From contig NC_014831.1 in the NCBI RefSeq assembly GCF_000184705.1, positions 1,860,001-1,924,000 on the forward strand: a stretch of 64,000 bases of DNA, written 5' to 3'. This DNA is from Thermaerobacter marianensis DSM 12885 (GTDB lineage Bacteria; Bacillota; Sulfobacillia; Thermaerobacterales; Thermaerobacteraceae). The position numbers and the translations under genes are program-made. The notes under the pieces are model-generated. The model was not told the DNA's origin. It did no database searches and was given only the letters and a program-made list of their open reading frames with translations. Below, piece after piece: positions 1 to 8,393 of this stretch. The stretch's first letter is position 1; each line of letters opens with the position of its first letter.

Positions 1-1711
1 CACCCACGAACAGGGACAAGGGCAGGAAGTACGGGGTGAACCCCGTACCCCAATTGGGCACGTCATGCAGCTTCCCGACCACCAGCTGGACCGGGCTGGC
101 CACACGATCCGCCGTCTCTTGGACGGGGACCGCCGCGGCCCGGGCGGCACCGGCCCGGTCCTCCAGGGCCACGGTAAAGGCATGCTGGCTCTGCTCCAGC
201 CGGTGCAGGCCTCGGGCCAGGGCATCGGCACCGCCGGCCAGCTGCCGCGTGCCCGAAGCCAGTTCCTCGGTGCCCGCCACCATCTGGTGCAGGCCGGCTT
301 GCAGGTCCCGCGCCCCCGCTTGCAGCCTGGACTGCCCATCGGCCCACTGGTCGATGCCGGCGGCCAGTTCGTCGAGATGACCGGCCAGTTCTGCCGTTCC
401 ACCCGCGAGCTGCTCTGCGCCTCGAGCCAGACTGGCGCTCCCGCCGGCCGCCTTGTCCAGCTGTGCGGCCAGTTGCCCGGTGCCGGCCACCACCTGCTGC
501 TGCGCCACCTTCAACCGCCGCGTGCTGTCCTGGAGCCCTGCTGCACCACGGGCCACCTGCCCCGCGTTGCGGGCGGCTTCGTCCAACCCGCCGGCCAGCT
601 CCGCCAGCTGGCCGCGGATGGCTGCCAGGGCCGGATCCCCCTCCAGCCCGCGGGCGCGAGCCCAGGCGTCCAGCGCTTCGGCGAGTCGCCGGGCACCGGT
701 GGAAGCCATGGCAAGGCGGTTGCCCATGGCCTCGCCCGCGGCCTCCAGTTCCCCGGCTCCGCGGTCCAGCTGGTCGATCCCCCGTTCGACCTGGCCCGCC
801 CCGCCGGCCAGCTCCGCGGCCCCTGCCGCCGCTTGCCGCAGGCCGGCGGCCAGGGAGCGGCTGTTGCCGGCCAGGACCGTGGCAGCGTCCCGCAGTGTCA
901 CGCCGGCTGCGGCCAGCTCCGCGGCGCCTGCGCGCAGGCGGCCTGCCGACCCGGTGCTGCGCTCCAGGCCGCTGGCCAAGCGGTCGCTGCCGGACGCCAG
1001 GCGGACCGTGCCCGACCGTAGTTCCTCGACGCCCCGGCCGAGATCATAGGTGCCGGCCGTCAGGCGACCCGCGGCCTGACTGGCTTCGCGCGTGCCACCC
1101 TCCAGCTTCCGACCGGCTTCGGCAGCGGCTTCGAGCCCCGCGACCCCCTCCCGTACGGCCGCCAGCGTTTCCGACACGAAGCGCTCCGTCAACTCCTCGC
1201 TCAGCACCTGGTGGATCCGCCTTGCGGCCGACTCTCCCATCTGGGCGGCCAGGAAGTTGCTGGCCGGGTTGGTCTCCAGCCGGATGGTGGCCCGTAAGGC
1301 GCCGGCATCGCCGATGTGCACGGCTCGCTGGGAGAAGTCGCGAGGAATCACCATCACCATGTAGACCCGGCCTTCCTTGAGCGCTTTCTCCGCCTCGGCA
1401 CGGGACATGACGACCCAGTGCAGGCCCTGGTCGTTCCTCAGCCGGTTGACCAACTCGGCCCCGAGTTGGACCTGCTCGCCCTGGTACGGGGCACCGCGGT
1501 CTTCGTTGACGACGGCGACGGGGAGGTCAGAGAGGCGGGCATAGGGATCCCAGTAGGCCCACAGGTACAAGAAGCTGTATAGGAGGGGAATCAGTAAGAC
1601 GGCCACCAAGGGTCCCCAGAATGTGCGGAGGGTACGCGCGCGTCGCACCCGCCCGGAAGCCGATTGCCCGTCCCCGCCGGCGCCGGTGGCAGGCCACTTC
1701 GAAGGAGCCAT
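1..1711 (-). CDS. YhgE/Pip family membrane protein (partial, C-terminus outside window)
   Basis: The minus frame is open from an ATG at 1711 to the window edge (about 570 residues), so the C-terminus is missing. The start follows a GGGAGG ribosome binding site. Residues about 30-53 form the family's N-terminal membrane segment (FWGPLVAVLLIPLLYSFLYL), followed by the typical DLPVAVVNEDRGAPYQGE stretch. The rest is a long extracytoplasmic region of degenerate Leu/Ala/Gly heptad-like repeats (LASG..RLASGL), as in YhgE/Pip phage-infection-protein and EsaA-like proteins. In the family a multi-span C-terminal membrane domain follows. An exact TetR-type palindrome lies 31 nt before the start and also precedes the adjacent tetR gene, so repression by that TetR is likely. 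Such proteins are thought to act in envelope export or stress; the substrate here is unknown. Confidence 0.85.
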   Translation of the reverse strand, partial: MAPSKWPATGAGGDGQSASGRVRRARTLRTFWGPLVAVLLIPLLYSFLYLWAYWDPYARLSDLPVAVVNEDRGAPYQGEQVQLGAELVNRLRNDQGLHWVVMSRAEAEKALKEGRVYMVMVIPRDFSQRAVHIGDAGALRATIRLETNPASNFLAAQMGESAARRIHQVLSEELTERFVSETLAAVREGVAGLEAAAEAGRKLEGGTREASQAAGRLTAGTYDLGRGVEELRSGTVRLASGSDRLASGLERSTGSAGRLRAGAAELAAAGVTLRDAATVLAGNSRSLAAGLRQAAAGAAELAGGAGQVERGIDQLDRGAGELEAAGEAMGNRLAMASTGARRLAEALDAWARARGLEGDPALAAIRGQLAELAGGLDEAARNAGQVARGAAGLQDSTRRLKVAQQQVVAGTGQLAAQLDKAAGGSASLARGAEQLAGGTAELAGHLDELAAGIDQWADGQSRLQAGARDLQAGLHQMVAGTEELASGTRQLAGGADALARGLHRLEQSQHAFTVALEDRAGAARAAAVPVQETADRVASPVQLVVGKLHDVPNWGTGFTPYFLPLSLFVG

Positions 1712-1741
1712 CGCGATTCCGCCTCCCGTGGAATAGACTAG

Positions 1742-1755
1742 ACTGACCGGTCAGT
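1742..1755. promoter_or_regulatory. TetR operator (copy 1)
   Basis: Perfect 14-bp palindrome ACTGACCGGTCAGT, identical to the copy at 2430-2443. It lies 31 nt upstream of the YhgE/Pip start and downstream of the tetR stop. Its position and identity argue that the adjacent TetR binds here. Confidence 0.75.
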
Positions 1756-1760
1756 ATAGG

Positions 1761-1782
1761 CCAGGGACAACAGGGTCCCTGG
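1761..1782 (-). terminator. Hairpin after tetR
   Basis: CCAGGGAC (1761-1768) pairs with GTCCCTGG (1775-1782) just beyond the tetR stop codon. There is no T-tract, so it may be a weak terminator or simply a structured leader of the YhgE/Pip mRNA. Confidence 0.35.
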
Positions 1783-1815
1783 TTCTCCCGTTCCTGCCGG
1801 TGCCGCCCCCGACCT

Positions 1816-2391
1816 TCAGCGGACCGGCAGGACTCCGCCGATCACTTGCTCGGCGATCTGCCGAGCGACCGTGTCGTCGTCGGGGGCCCGGTCGATCAGG
1901 GCGGTGTAAAGGGCCGTGACCGTGATGGATCCGAAGATCCCCGCCGCGGCCACTCCCGCATCCCAGGCCTTGAAGGCACCAACTTGTAGGCCCCGCTGGA
2001 GCACTTCCTCGATGGCACGCACAATGGTGCGAATCTGGCTGCGAAAAGCATGCTGGCGCCGCTCGCTACCCCAGGCCTCCGACAGCAGCATGACGGCAAA
2101 GCGGCGGTTGGCCAGGAGAAAGCGAGCCATCGCCTCGACCCGGCGCTTCAAATCCTCCACCGGGTCATCCGTGGGCGTGCCGTGCCGGTCGCACTCCTCC
2201 TGCAACCGGCGGATGAACTCCGTCATCAGGGCGGAAAACAGCTCATCCTTTCCTCGGAAGTGGTAATAGATGGTCCCCTTGGCGACCCCCGCCCGCTGGG
2301 CGATGTCGTCGATCCTCGCCCGGTCAAAGCCGGTCTCGGCGAACACCTCGGCGGCGGCATCGAAAATCTGCAGAATGCGATCCCGGGACAT
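1816..2391 (-). CDS. TetR/AcrR family transcriptional repressor
   Basis: 191 residues, the usual TetR size. The N-terminal TetR_N helix-turn-helix is clear: ILQIFDAAAEVFAETGFDR, then DDIAQRAGVAKGTIYYHF (about residues 28-46). The C-terminal half is a helical ligand-binding/dimerisation domain. The ATG at 2391 has a GAAAGGGG ribosome binding site. A 14-bp palindrome lies between the -35 and -10 of its own promoter, and an identical copy precedes the YhgE/Pip gene, so it probably represses itself and that gene. The inducing ligand cannot be read from sequence. Confidence 0.93.
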   Translation of the reverse strand: MSRDRILQIFDAAAEVFAETGFDRARIDDIAQRAGVAKGTIYYHFRGKDELFSALMTEFIRRLQEECDRHGTPTDDPVEDLKRRVEAMARFLLANRRFAVMLLSEAWGSERRQHAFRSQIRTIVRAIEEVLQRGLQVGAFKAWDAGVAAAGIFGSITVTALYTALIDRAPDDDTVARQIAEQVIGGVLPVR

Positions 2392-2417
2392 GGTGCCGCG
2401 CCCCTTTCTGGACTATC

Positions 2418-2447
2418 ACTTTACAGTAAACTGACCGGTCAGTCCAA
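2418..2447 (-). promoter_or_regulatory. tetR promoter with embedded operator (copy 2)
   Basis: On the minus strand TTGGAC (2447-2442) and TAAAGT (2423-2418) are separated by 18 nt. The spacer contains ACTGACCGGTCAGT (2430-2443), the same palindrome as at 1742-1755. A repressor bound here would occlude RNA polymerase, which fits autorepression. Confidence 0.7.
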
Positions 2448-2577
2448 TCCCCCGTCCGGTTCGCCCCTGGCACCCTTCCGTTCGCGAACGTGATCTTCGT
2501 CGCTGCGGGGACCAACTGGTGCCTCGTAGCTGCTCACCGGGAACGGGCGGAACGTGCAACTCCAGCACGAGATGAAC

Positions 2578-2607
2578 CGGGGGCAAGGCCCTACGGCCTT
2601 GCCCCCG
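2578..2607 (-). terminator. Terminator hairpin after hyuB
   Basis: A 13-bp perfect stem (2578-2590 with 2595-2607) with a 4-nt loop begins 24 nt beyond the hyuB stop. On the minus strand it is followed by GGTTCATC, a poor T-tract. It most likely ends the XRE-hyuA-hyuB transcript. Confidence 0.6.
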
Positions 2608-2631
2608 TTCGCCGCACAGAGCCTGGGACGC

Positions 2632-4365
2632 TCATCCCCGCGCCGCCCGCAGCCGGGCGGTCTCCGCTTCGTCGATCTGCCCGTCCGGGCGAATGGCCAC
2701 GCCGTACTGACGTGCCGCCGCTTCGCGGCTCACATAGCCGTCCAGCACGTCCTCGCGCACCCTGGCGGGCTCCCGCTGGAAGGGATCGCCGTAGCCGCCG
2801 CCACCGCCGGTCATGCAAGTCACCACCGCACCGCGCCGCAGAGGCAGGCCGTTGGCCTTGAGCACCCGCACCTCCTCCCAGGAGCCGTCCGCCCGGGGAT
2901 TCCACACGATGACCTGGGGAGGACTGCCGTCGCCCCCGCCCATGAGCCCCCAGGCGGGACACCGGGAGCGCTCCCACCACAGGTACAGGGCACCGTCCGC
3001 CTGCAGCTCGTACTCGCGGACGGCGCCCGTCCCGCCCCGGAAGCGACCGGGCCCCCCGCTGTCGGGCCGCAGGCTGTAGCGGCGCACCAGAATCGGGTAC
3101 TTGGTCTCCAGGACTTCCACCGGAAGGTTGCGGAAGTCTCCGTTCACGCTGTTGATGAGGGCGTCCTGGCCGTCACCGCCCTCGAACGCCCCCCAACCGC
3201 CCACCGTGGCCTCGAGGTTGAAGAAGGGGGCGTTGCGCTCGGGGTCGTGGCCCACGAAGGTAACCACCATGGAGTCCCCATAGTGGGCCGCCGCCACCCG
3301 GTCCGGAATCGCCGGAGCCAGGGCCTTCTGGACCAGGTCGATGAGCAGGCCGAGGTGCGAGAAGTACCAGGTCGTGGCCGCCGGCTCCTCCGCCGCGAAG
3401 ATGGAGCCGGGGGGCACGGTGACGCGGAGAGGTCGGAAGGTTCCTCCCGTTACCGGGGCGTCGGGATTGATGAGCGCCTTGTAGGCCACCCGGCAAGCCG
3501 AGATGGTCTGGGCCAGGCCGCAGTTGGTGGCGCCCGGCCGCTGGGGGCTCGATCCCGTCAGGTCGATGGTGATGTCGGACCCCTGGACCGTGACGGTGAC
3601 CCGCACCCAGACCGGTTCGTCCGACACCCCGTCGTTGTCCAGGCAGCCCTCGGCGAAGTAGGTCCCGTCGGGGATGGCGGCGATGGCCTCCCGGTCCAGG
3701 CGCTCGGACTGGGCAAAGATCTCGGCGCACGCGGCCCGCACGGTGTCCAGTCCCCAGCGCCGGATGATGGCCAGGAACCGGCGCTCGCCCGTGCGGCAGG
3801 CCGAGATCTGGGCGTTGAGGTCGCCCCGGGCCGCCACGGGGAAGCGGCTGTTACGGGTGATCAGGTCGATCACGTCTTCCCTGGGAACCCCCGCGTCGAC
3901 GATCTTGGTGGGGCCGATGCGGATGCCTTCCTGGTAGATCTCGCGCGTGTCCGTCGACATGCCCGGATCCTTGGCCCCGACGTCCAGCCAGTGGGCGCGG
4001 TTGGCCGTGAAGCCCACCAGCTCGCCTTCGTGGAACACGGGCGAGAACACCGTGATGTCGTTCAGGTGGGTGCCCGTCATGTAGGAGTCGTTCATGCAGA
4101 TCACGTCGCCGGGGCGGAACCAGTCGAGGCCGTACATCTCGATGGCGGTCTGGATGCAGACCTCCAGGTTGCCGAGGAAGATCGGCAGGCCCGCCGATTG
4201 CCCCAGAATCCGCGCCTGCTCGTCGAAGAGACCGACCGAGCAGTCCTTCATCTCGTAGATCACCGGGCTGAACGCGCTGCGAAAGAGGCTCGCGTTCATC
4301 TCCTCGGCCGCGGACTGAAGGGCGTTGCGGATGATCTCCACGGTCACGGGACTGATGGACGCCAC
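2632..4365 (-). CDS. hyuB: Hydantoinase/oxoprolinase subunit B (HyuB family)
   Basis: 577 residues, full length for the hydantoinase B/oxoprolinase family. The N-terminus (SPVTVEIIRNAL, residues 5-16) and MNDSYMTGTHLNDITVFSPVF around residue 92 are family hallmarks. Together with HyuA it should form an ATP-dependent cyclic-amide hydrolase (N-methylhydantoinase, 5-oxoprolinase or acetophenone-carboxylase type). The exact substrate cannot be assigned. The GTG start lies 3 nt after the hyuA stop, with an 8-G run as ribosome binding site at the end of hyuA, so the two are co-translated. A strong hairpin follows the gene. Confidence 0.92.
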   Translation of the reverse strand: MASISPVTVEIIRNALQSAAEEMNASLFRSAFSPVIYEMKDCSVGLFDEQARILGQSAGLPIFLGNLEVCIQTAIEMYGLDWFRPGDVICMNDSYMTGTHLNDITVFSPVFHEGELVGFTANRAHWLDVGAKDPGMSTDTREIYQEGIRIGPTKIVDAGVPREDVIDLITRNSRFPVAARGDLNAQISACRTGERRFLAIIRRWGLDTVRAACAEIFAQSERLDREAIAAIPDGTYFAEGCLDNDGVSDEPVWVRVTVTVQGSDITIDLTGSSPQRPGATNCGLAQTISACRVAYKALINPDAPVTGGTFRPLRVTVPPGSIFAAEEPAATTWYFSHLGLLIDLVQKALAPAIPDRVAAAHYGDSMVVTFVGHDPERNAPFFNLEATVGGWGAFEGGDGQDALINSVNGDFRNLPVEVLETKYPILVRRYSLRPDSGGPGRFRGGTGAVREYELQADGALYLWWERSRCPAWGLMGGGDGSPPQVIVWNPRADGSWEEVRVLKANGLPLRRGAVVTCMTGGGGGYGDPFQREPARVREDVLDGYVSREAAARQYGVAIRPDGQIDEAETARLRAARG

Positions 4366-4368
4366 GGC

Positions 4369-6414
4369 TTACCCCCCCCGCGCGGAGAGGATCAGATGAC
4401 CAAAACCGTCGACGGAGGCCGCCCAGCCCGGCGGGATGACCGTCGTCGTGGTAAGCTCGGTCACGATGGCCGGCCCCGTGAAGCGGTGCCCGGGCTGCAG
4501 GGTGTCCCGCTCGTAGACGGGCGTGGGGTGCGACCGGCCCCCGAACACCACCGGTCGCACCTGGCGCGGGGCGGGTGCGTCTTCCGCGCGCCCTCCCCGG
4601 GGAGCGGGCGGAGGCGGCGCGATCCGCCCCAAACCGGTCACCCGCAGGTTGACGATCTCGACGGGGGTCCGCTCGCTGGCGTGACCGTACACGCTGCGGT
4701 GCCGTTCGTGGAAGGCCGCCACCAGGGCCGCCACGTCGTCCGGACCGATGCGGTCACCGGCCGGCGACAGCGGGAGGTTGAGCAGGTACTCCTGCCCCAC
4801 GTAACGCATGTCGACCGTGCGGATGAAGACCATGTCAGCGTCCGCCACGTGCTGGCGGCCCAGGATCGCAGCCAGCTCGCCCTCCATCTCCCGGTACAGT
4901 TCTTCCGCCTCGGCCGGGTCGACCTGGCTGACGGCCCGGAGGTAGGTCCGCACCGCGTCGTGCCGGATGTCGGTCTGCAGCATGCCCCAGGCCGAAAAGG
5001 CACCCGGGAAGTTGGGCACGATGATGGTATCGATCTCCAGGGCCTCGGCGATCCAGGCCGCGTGCATGGGACCCGCACCGCCGAAGGCCACCAGCGCGAA
5101 CTCCCGCGGGTCGATCCCCTTGCGTACGGTGAGCGTGCGGATGGCATCGGCCATCTTGTGGTTGACCACGGCCAGGATGCCTTCCGCCGCTTCTTCTACT
5201 CCCAGGCCGAGCCGGGCGGCCAAGCGCCCCACCGCCTCCCGCGCCGCCGGCACGTCCAGGCTCATGCGCCCGCCCAGGAACCGCTCGGGGTCGAGGCGCC
5301 CCAACACGGCGTTGGCGTCGGTCACCGTCGGCTCCGTACCGCGGCGCCCATAGCAAGCCGGGCCCGGCTCGGCGCCGGCCGATTGCGGGCCCACCCGCAA
5401 GCCGCCCGCCTCGATCCAGGCCAACGAGCCGCCGCCCGCACCGATGGTGTGGATGTTGACCATGGGCGACAGGATCGGAAACCCCTCCAGGGAGGCCTCA
5501 TTGGTCACATCCACCTGGCCGCCGATGACCAGGGTGACGTCGAAGCTGGTCCCGCCCATGTCGACCCCGATCAGATTGGCGCGGTCCAGGATGCGGCCGA
5601 TCAGCGCGGTGCCCACGGCCCCGCCCACCGGCCCCGAGAGGAGGGTCTGGATCGGCTGTTCCCGGGCGACGTCGGCGGTCATGATCCCGCCGTTGGACCG
5701 CATGATGTAGAGGGGCTCCCGCAAGCCCCGTTCCCGCAGCTCCTCTTCCAGGGCACCCAGGTAGCGGGAGACGATGGGCGCGATGTACGCGTTGATCACC
5801 GTGGTGCTCGTCCGCTCGTATTCACGCCACTCCCGGGCCACCTCATGGGAGCAGCTGATGGTCAGCCCGGGCAGCTCCCGGCGGATGACGTCCCGGACCA
5901 GCTGCTCGTGCACCGGGTTGACGTGGGCGTGAAGCAGGCAAATGGCCACCGCTTCGTACCCGCCGGCACGCAGGGCCGCCACCAGCGGGCGCAGGTCCTC
6001 CGGGCGCAGCGGGCGCAGCACCGTGCCGTCATAACGCAGCCGCTCCGGGACCTCGTACACGTCACGGCGGGGAACCAGCGGCTTCGGTTTGCGATAGCGG
6101 ACATTGTACATCTCGGGCCGGTTCCCGCGGGCAATCTCGTACACATCCTGGAAGCCCTCGGTGGTCACCAGGGCCACCCGAGCCCCTTTCCGTTCCAGGA
6201 AGGCATTCAGCCCGGCGGTGGTGCCGTGCACGAGAAAGCCCAGCGTCGCCAGGTCGTCCACCAGTTCCGTCAGCCCCCGGACCACGCCCACCTGCAGGCG
6301 GCCCGGGGTGGTGGCCACCTTCCCCGTCCGGTAGGTCCCGGTGGCGGGGTCGTAGGCCACCAGATCCGTGAAGGTGCCGCCGATGTCCATGGCGACCCGC
6401 AGACCCGCACTCAT
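4369..6414 (-). CDS. hyuA: Hydantoinase/oxoprolinase subunit A (HyuA family)
   Basis: 681 residues with the actin-like ATPase architecture of HyuA. Phosphate-binding motif MDIGGTFTDLVAYD is at residues 9-22, HGTTAGLNAFLERKGA follows, then a second nucleotide loop LIGVDMGGTSFDVTLV and AEPGPACYGRRGTEPTVTDA. The family phosphorylates a cyclic amide or ketone for ring opening or carboxylation by the B subunit. The start codon overlaps the stop of the upstream XRE-cupin regulator (ATGA) and hyuB follows after 3 nt, so all three form one operon. The substrate is probably a hydantoin, 5-oxoproline or related lactam and remains open. Confidence 0.93.
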   Translation of the reverse strand: MSAGLRVAMDIGGTFTDLVAYDPATGTYRTGKVATTPGRLQVGVVRGLTELVDDLATLGFLVHGTTAGLNAFLERKGARVALVTTEGFQDVYEIARGNRPEMYNVRYRKPKPLVPRRDVYEVPERLRYDGTVLRPLRPEDLRPLVAALRAGGYEAVAICLLHAHVNPVHEQLVRDVIRRELPGLTISCSHEVAREWREYERTSTTVINAYIAPIVSRYLGALEEELRERGLREPLYIMRSNGGIMTADVAREQPIQTLLSGPVGGAVGTALIGRILDRANLIGVDMGGTSFDVTLVIGGQVDVTNEASLEGFPILSPMVNIHTIGAGGGSLAWIEAGGLRVGPQSAGAEPGPACYGRRGTEPTVTDANAVLGRLDPERFLGGRMSLDVPAAREAVGRLAARLGLGVEEAAEGILAVVNHKMADAIRTLTVRKGIDPREFALVAFGGAGPMHAAWIAEALEIDTIIVPNFPGAFSAWGMLQTDIRHDAVRTYLRAVSQVDPAEAEELYREMEGELAAILGRQHVADADMVFIRTVDMRYVGQEYLLNLPLSPAGDRIGPDDVAALVAAFHERHRSVYGHASERTPVEIVNLRVTGLGRIAPPPPAPRGGRAEDAPAPRQVRPVVFGGRSHPTPVYERDTLQPGHRFTGPAIVTELTTTTVIPPGWAASVDGFGHLILSARGG

Positions 6415-7175
6415 CGAGGATCCTCCTCCCGGCTAGCGCCCTCCTTGGTTGGGTCGCTGCAAGGCGTTTGGTCGGTGCAATGCGTGGCGTCGCTGCAAGG
6501 CCTCGGGTCGGGTATCCCGGGATCCGAAGGGGCCTTGAAGATGGGAGGCGTCACGACCCATAGCGCTTGCACCGGGCGATCCGTCCGGTTCTCCCAGTTG
6601 TGGGGCACCGAGGACCGCATGTGGATGCTGTCACCCGGGTTCAACGTGTACTCCCGGTCCCCGTAGATCACGGTCAGGGTACCCTCAAGGATGAACCCGA
6701 ACTCTTCCCCGGGATGGTCGTAGGGCGTCACGCGGTGCCGCCGGTTCGGCAAGAGGGTGACCAGGACCACCTCGAGCTCCTTGTCCGGCCACGTGGCCGT
6801 CAGGTTGCTGTAGAGGGTGTGGGCCGCACTGGCCATGCGGAACGCGTGCCGCTGGTGGGCGCGAACGATCTTCGGCCCTGCCAGGTCGTCCTCTTCGATG
6901 CGGAAGAAGTAGGCGAGCGGCACCCCGAGAGCCTGGGCGATCCGCTGGAGCGAGGTGAGCGTGATGTCGGAACGCCCACGCTCGATGTCGGAGAGGAAGC
7001 TCTTGGAGAGGCCCGACGCCCGGCTCAGCGCCTCCAGGGTGATGCGGCGGGCGCGCCTGAGCTGGCGGATGCGCAACCCCACCGCGCTCAGGGGCTCGAT
7101 GCCCCCCTCGCCCCTGGAAGCCACCTTGGAAGCACCGGGCGGGTCGGGTATAATCGGGTCGGTCCGCGAGGGCAC
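6411..7175 (-). CDS. XRE-family regulator with C-terminal cupin domain
   Basis: 254 residues starting at GTG 7175 behind a GGAGGG ribosome binding site. Residues about 30-88 form a lambda-repressor-like HTH (VGLRIRQLRRARRITLEALS, SKSFLSDIERGRSDITL). Residues about 145-215 form a cupin barrel (HPGEEFGFILEGTLTVIYG, LNPGDSIHMRSSVPHNWEN). This class usually senses a small metabolite and controls the neighbouring catabolic operon, which fits its overlap with hyuA. The last ~35 residues form a Cys-containing tail with three C-S/T-D units (PCSD, HCTD, PCSD) encoded by imperfect DNA repeats, not usual for the family. Confidence 0.92.
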   Translation of the reverse strand: MPSRTDPIIPDPPGASKVASRGEGGIEPLSAVGLRIRQLRRARRITLEALSRASGLSKSFLSDIERGRSDITLTSLQRIAQALGVPLAYFFRIEEDDLAGPKIVRAHQRHAFRMASAAHTLYSNLTATWPDKELEVVLVTLLPNRRHRVTPYDHPGEEFGFILEGTLTVIYGDREYTLNPGDSIHMRSSVPHNWENRTDRPVQALWVVTPPIFKAPSDPGIPDPRPCSDATHCTDQTPCSDPTKEGASREEDPR

Positions 7176-7478
7176 GCGAGATCCCTCCGGGCGACGGGGC
7201 CATCGCTGCGACCCTTGGCCGGGGCGAGGAGCGATGGCCTCTCGTGTTCCTGGTTCCCGTTCCTCGTTCCCCTACCTCGTGTGCAACGGTTTCTGCTTCC
7301 CTGTTCCGGATTGCGGACTACCCACCGGCGGCTCGCGTTTGGTCGCTTGTATTCGGTGTCGGCGAACGAAATTCCTTCCCCGCCGGATTGCATGTCGACC
7401 GGAATCCACGGGCGGCCGGGTGCCGGAAAACGAGAAAACCCGCCGGGCACCGGGATCCGTCGTGGTGGAAGGTACGCC
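7176..7478. other. Intergenic region between XRE regulator and HAD gene
   Basis: About 300 nt without a convincing gene. It holds the ribosome binding site of the XRE gene at one end and a copy of a 38-bp dispersed repeat (7418-7455) at the other. The stretch 7240-7400 is less GC-rich than its surroundings. I see no clear promoter. Confidence 0.5.
7418..7455. repeat. 38-bp dispersed repeat, copy 1
   Basis: Identical over 38 bp to 17332-17369, in the same orientation. The ends GGTGCC and GGCACC can pair, leaving an AT-rich centre (AAAACGAGAAAAC). On the minus strand it reads as a GC-rich stretch followed by TTTTCTCGTTTT and lies 24 nt after the HAD stop, so this copy may act as a terminator. 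Confidence 0.7.
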
Positions 7479-8393
7479 CTATCCCCCGGTACCCCTGGAT
7501 TGTTGCGAAAGCCTTTCCATCCACAGGTCGATGAACTCCGCCACGCCATCCGCGTCGTGATCGCCGACCACGACGCCAGCCGCCTCCCGCACGGCTGGCG
7601 GCGCATTGCCCACGGCCCCGCCCAGGCCCGCCCACGTGATCATGCTCAGATCGTTCCGCTCATTGCCGATCGCCGCTACCTGCTCCAGGCCGAGCCCCAG
7701 GGTCCCCACCAGCCAGCGCAGAGCGGCGCCTTTGTTCACCCCGGGCGCGCAGAACTCGATGCTGCTGGCGGTCGAAGCGGTGATTTCGAGCTTGTCGCCC
7801 CAAAGGCGCTGCACCTCGGGCCACAACCGGGCGATGCGATCGGGCCCGTCCACGATCACCATGTGGGTCGGCTTTTTGTGCAGCGCTTCCGGGAGGCTGT
7901 GGACCCGGACGTACGGCACGCGGTGGATGCGAGAGAAGGATAGGGTCTCTTCCGTGACCTGGGAGACGAACAGGCGGTCGTCCACGTAAGCCTTGAGGTA
8001 CAGCCTCTCCCGGTCGGCCCAGCGGGCCAGCTCCCGGGCCAGTGGGAGGGGGATCAGCCGCTCCTGTAGCGGCCTGACGCTCCAGGACGGCCGGATCACC
8101 GCCCCGTTCCCCGCGATCACCCACAGAGGCCGCCCGGGCCAGTAACGGAAATACTGGCTGGCCGATACGAGCGTCCTCCCCGTCGCCAGGACGACGACGA
8201 TCCCGGCGTCGAGGCACCGGGCAACCGCCGCCTGGTTGCGAGGCGACACCGTCCCGTCGGAACGGAGCAGGGTGCCGTCGATATCCAGCGCCAGGACGCC
8301 CCGGGGCCTGCCGCCTTGCGGGCCTGCGAACCTGGGAAAAGGCTCCGGGCCGGGACCCGGTTCCGGCCCGGAGCCCGCGGCTCCCCGTACCAT
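7479..8393 (-). CDS. Cof-type HAD-IIB sugar-phosphate phosphatase
   Basis: 304 residues from ATG 8393, whose A overlaps the stop of the upstream aldolase (TGATG). An alternative ATG at 8411 would add 6 residues. HAD motif I is LALDIDGTLLRSDG (about residues 33-46) and motif II LATGRT. VNKGAALRWLV and IGNERNDLSMITWAG (motifs III/IV) are near the C-terminus, and the cap is of class IIB. Such enzymes dephosphorylate sugar phosphates. Last in the Dga-like operon, it may remove a phosphorylated intermediate or detoxify a dead-end product. Substrate unknown. Confidence 0.88.
   Translation of the reverse strand: MVRGAAGSGPEPGPGPEPFPRFAGPQGGRPRGVLALDIDGTLLRSDGTVSPRNQAAVARCLDAGIVVVLATGRTLVSASQYFRYWPGRPLWVIAGNGAVIRPSWSVRPLQERLIPLPLARELARWADRERLYLKAYVDDRLFVSQVTEETLSFSRIHRVPYVRVHSLPEALHKKPTHMVIVDGPDRIARLWPEVQRLWGDKLEITASTASSIEFCAPGVNKGAALRWLVGTLGLGLEQVAAIGNERNDLSMITWAGLGGAVGNAPPAVREAAGVVVGDHDADGVAEFIDLWMERLSQQSRGTGG

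Noticed and set aside
2554-6666. Very long plus-strand open frame (about 1370 codons)
   Set aside because: Antisense to hyuA and hyuB in the GC-rich register; sequence is His/Arg/Gly-rich without domains, while the opposite strand has complete motifs.
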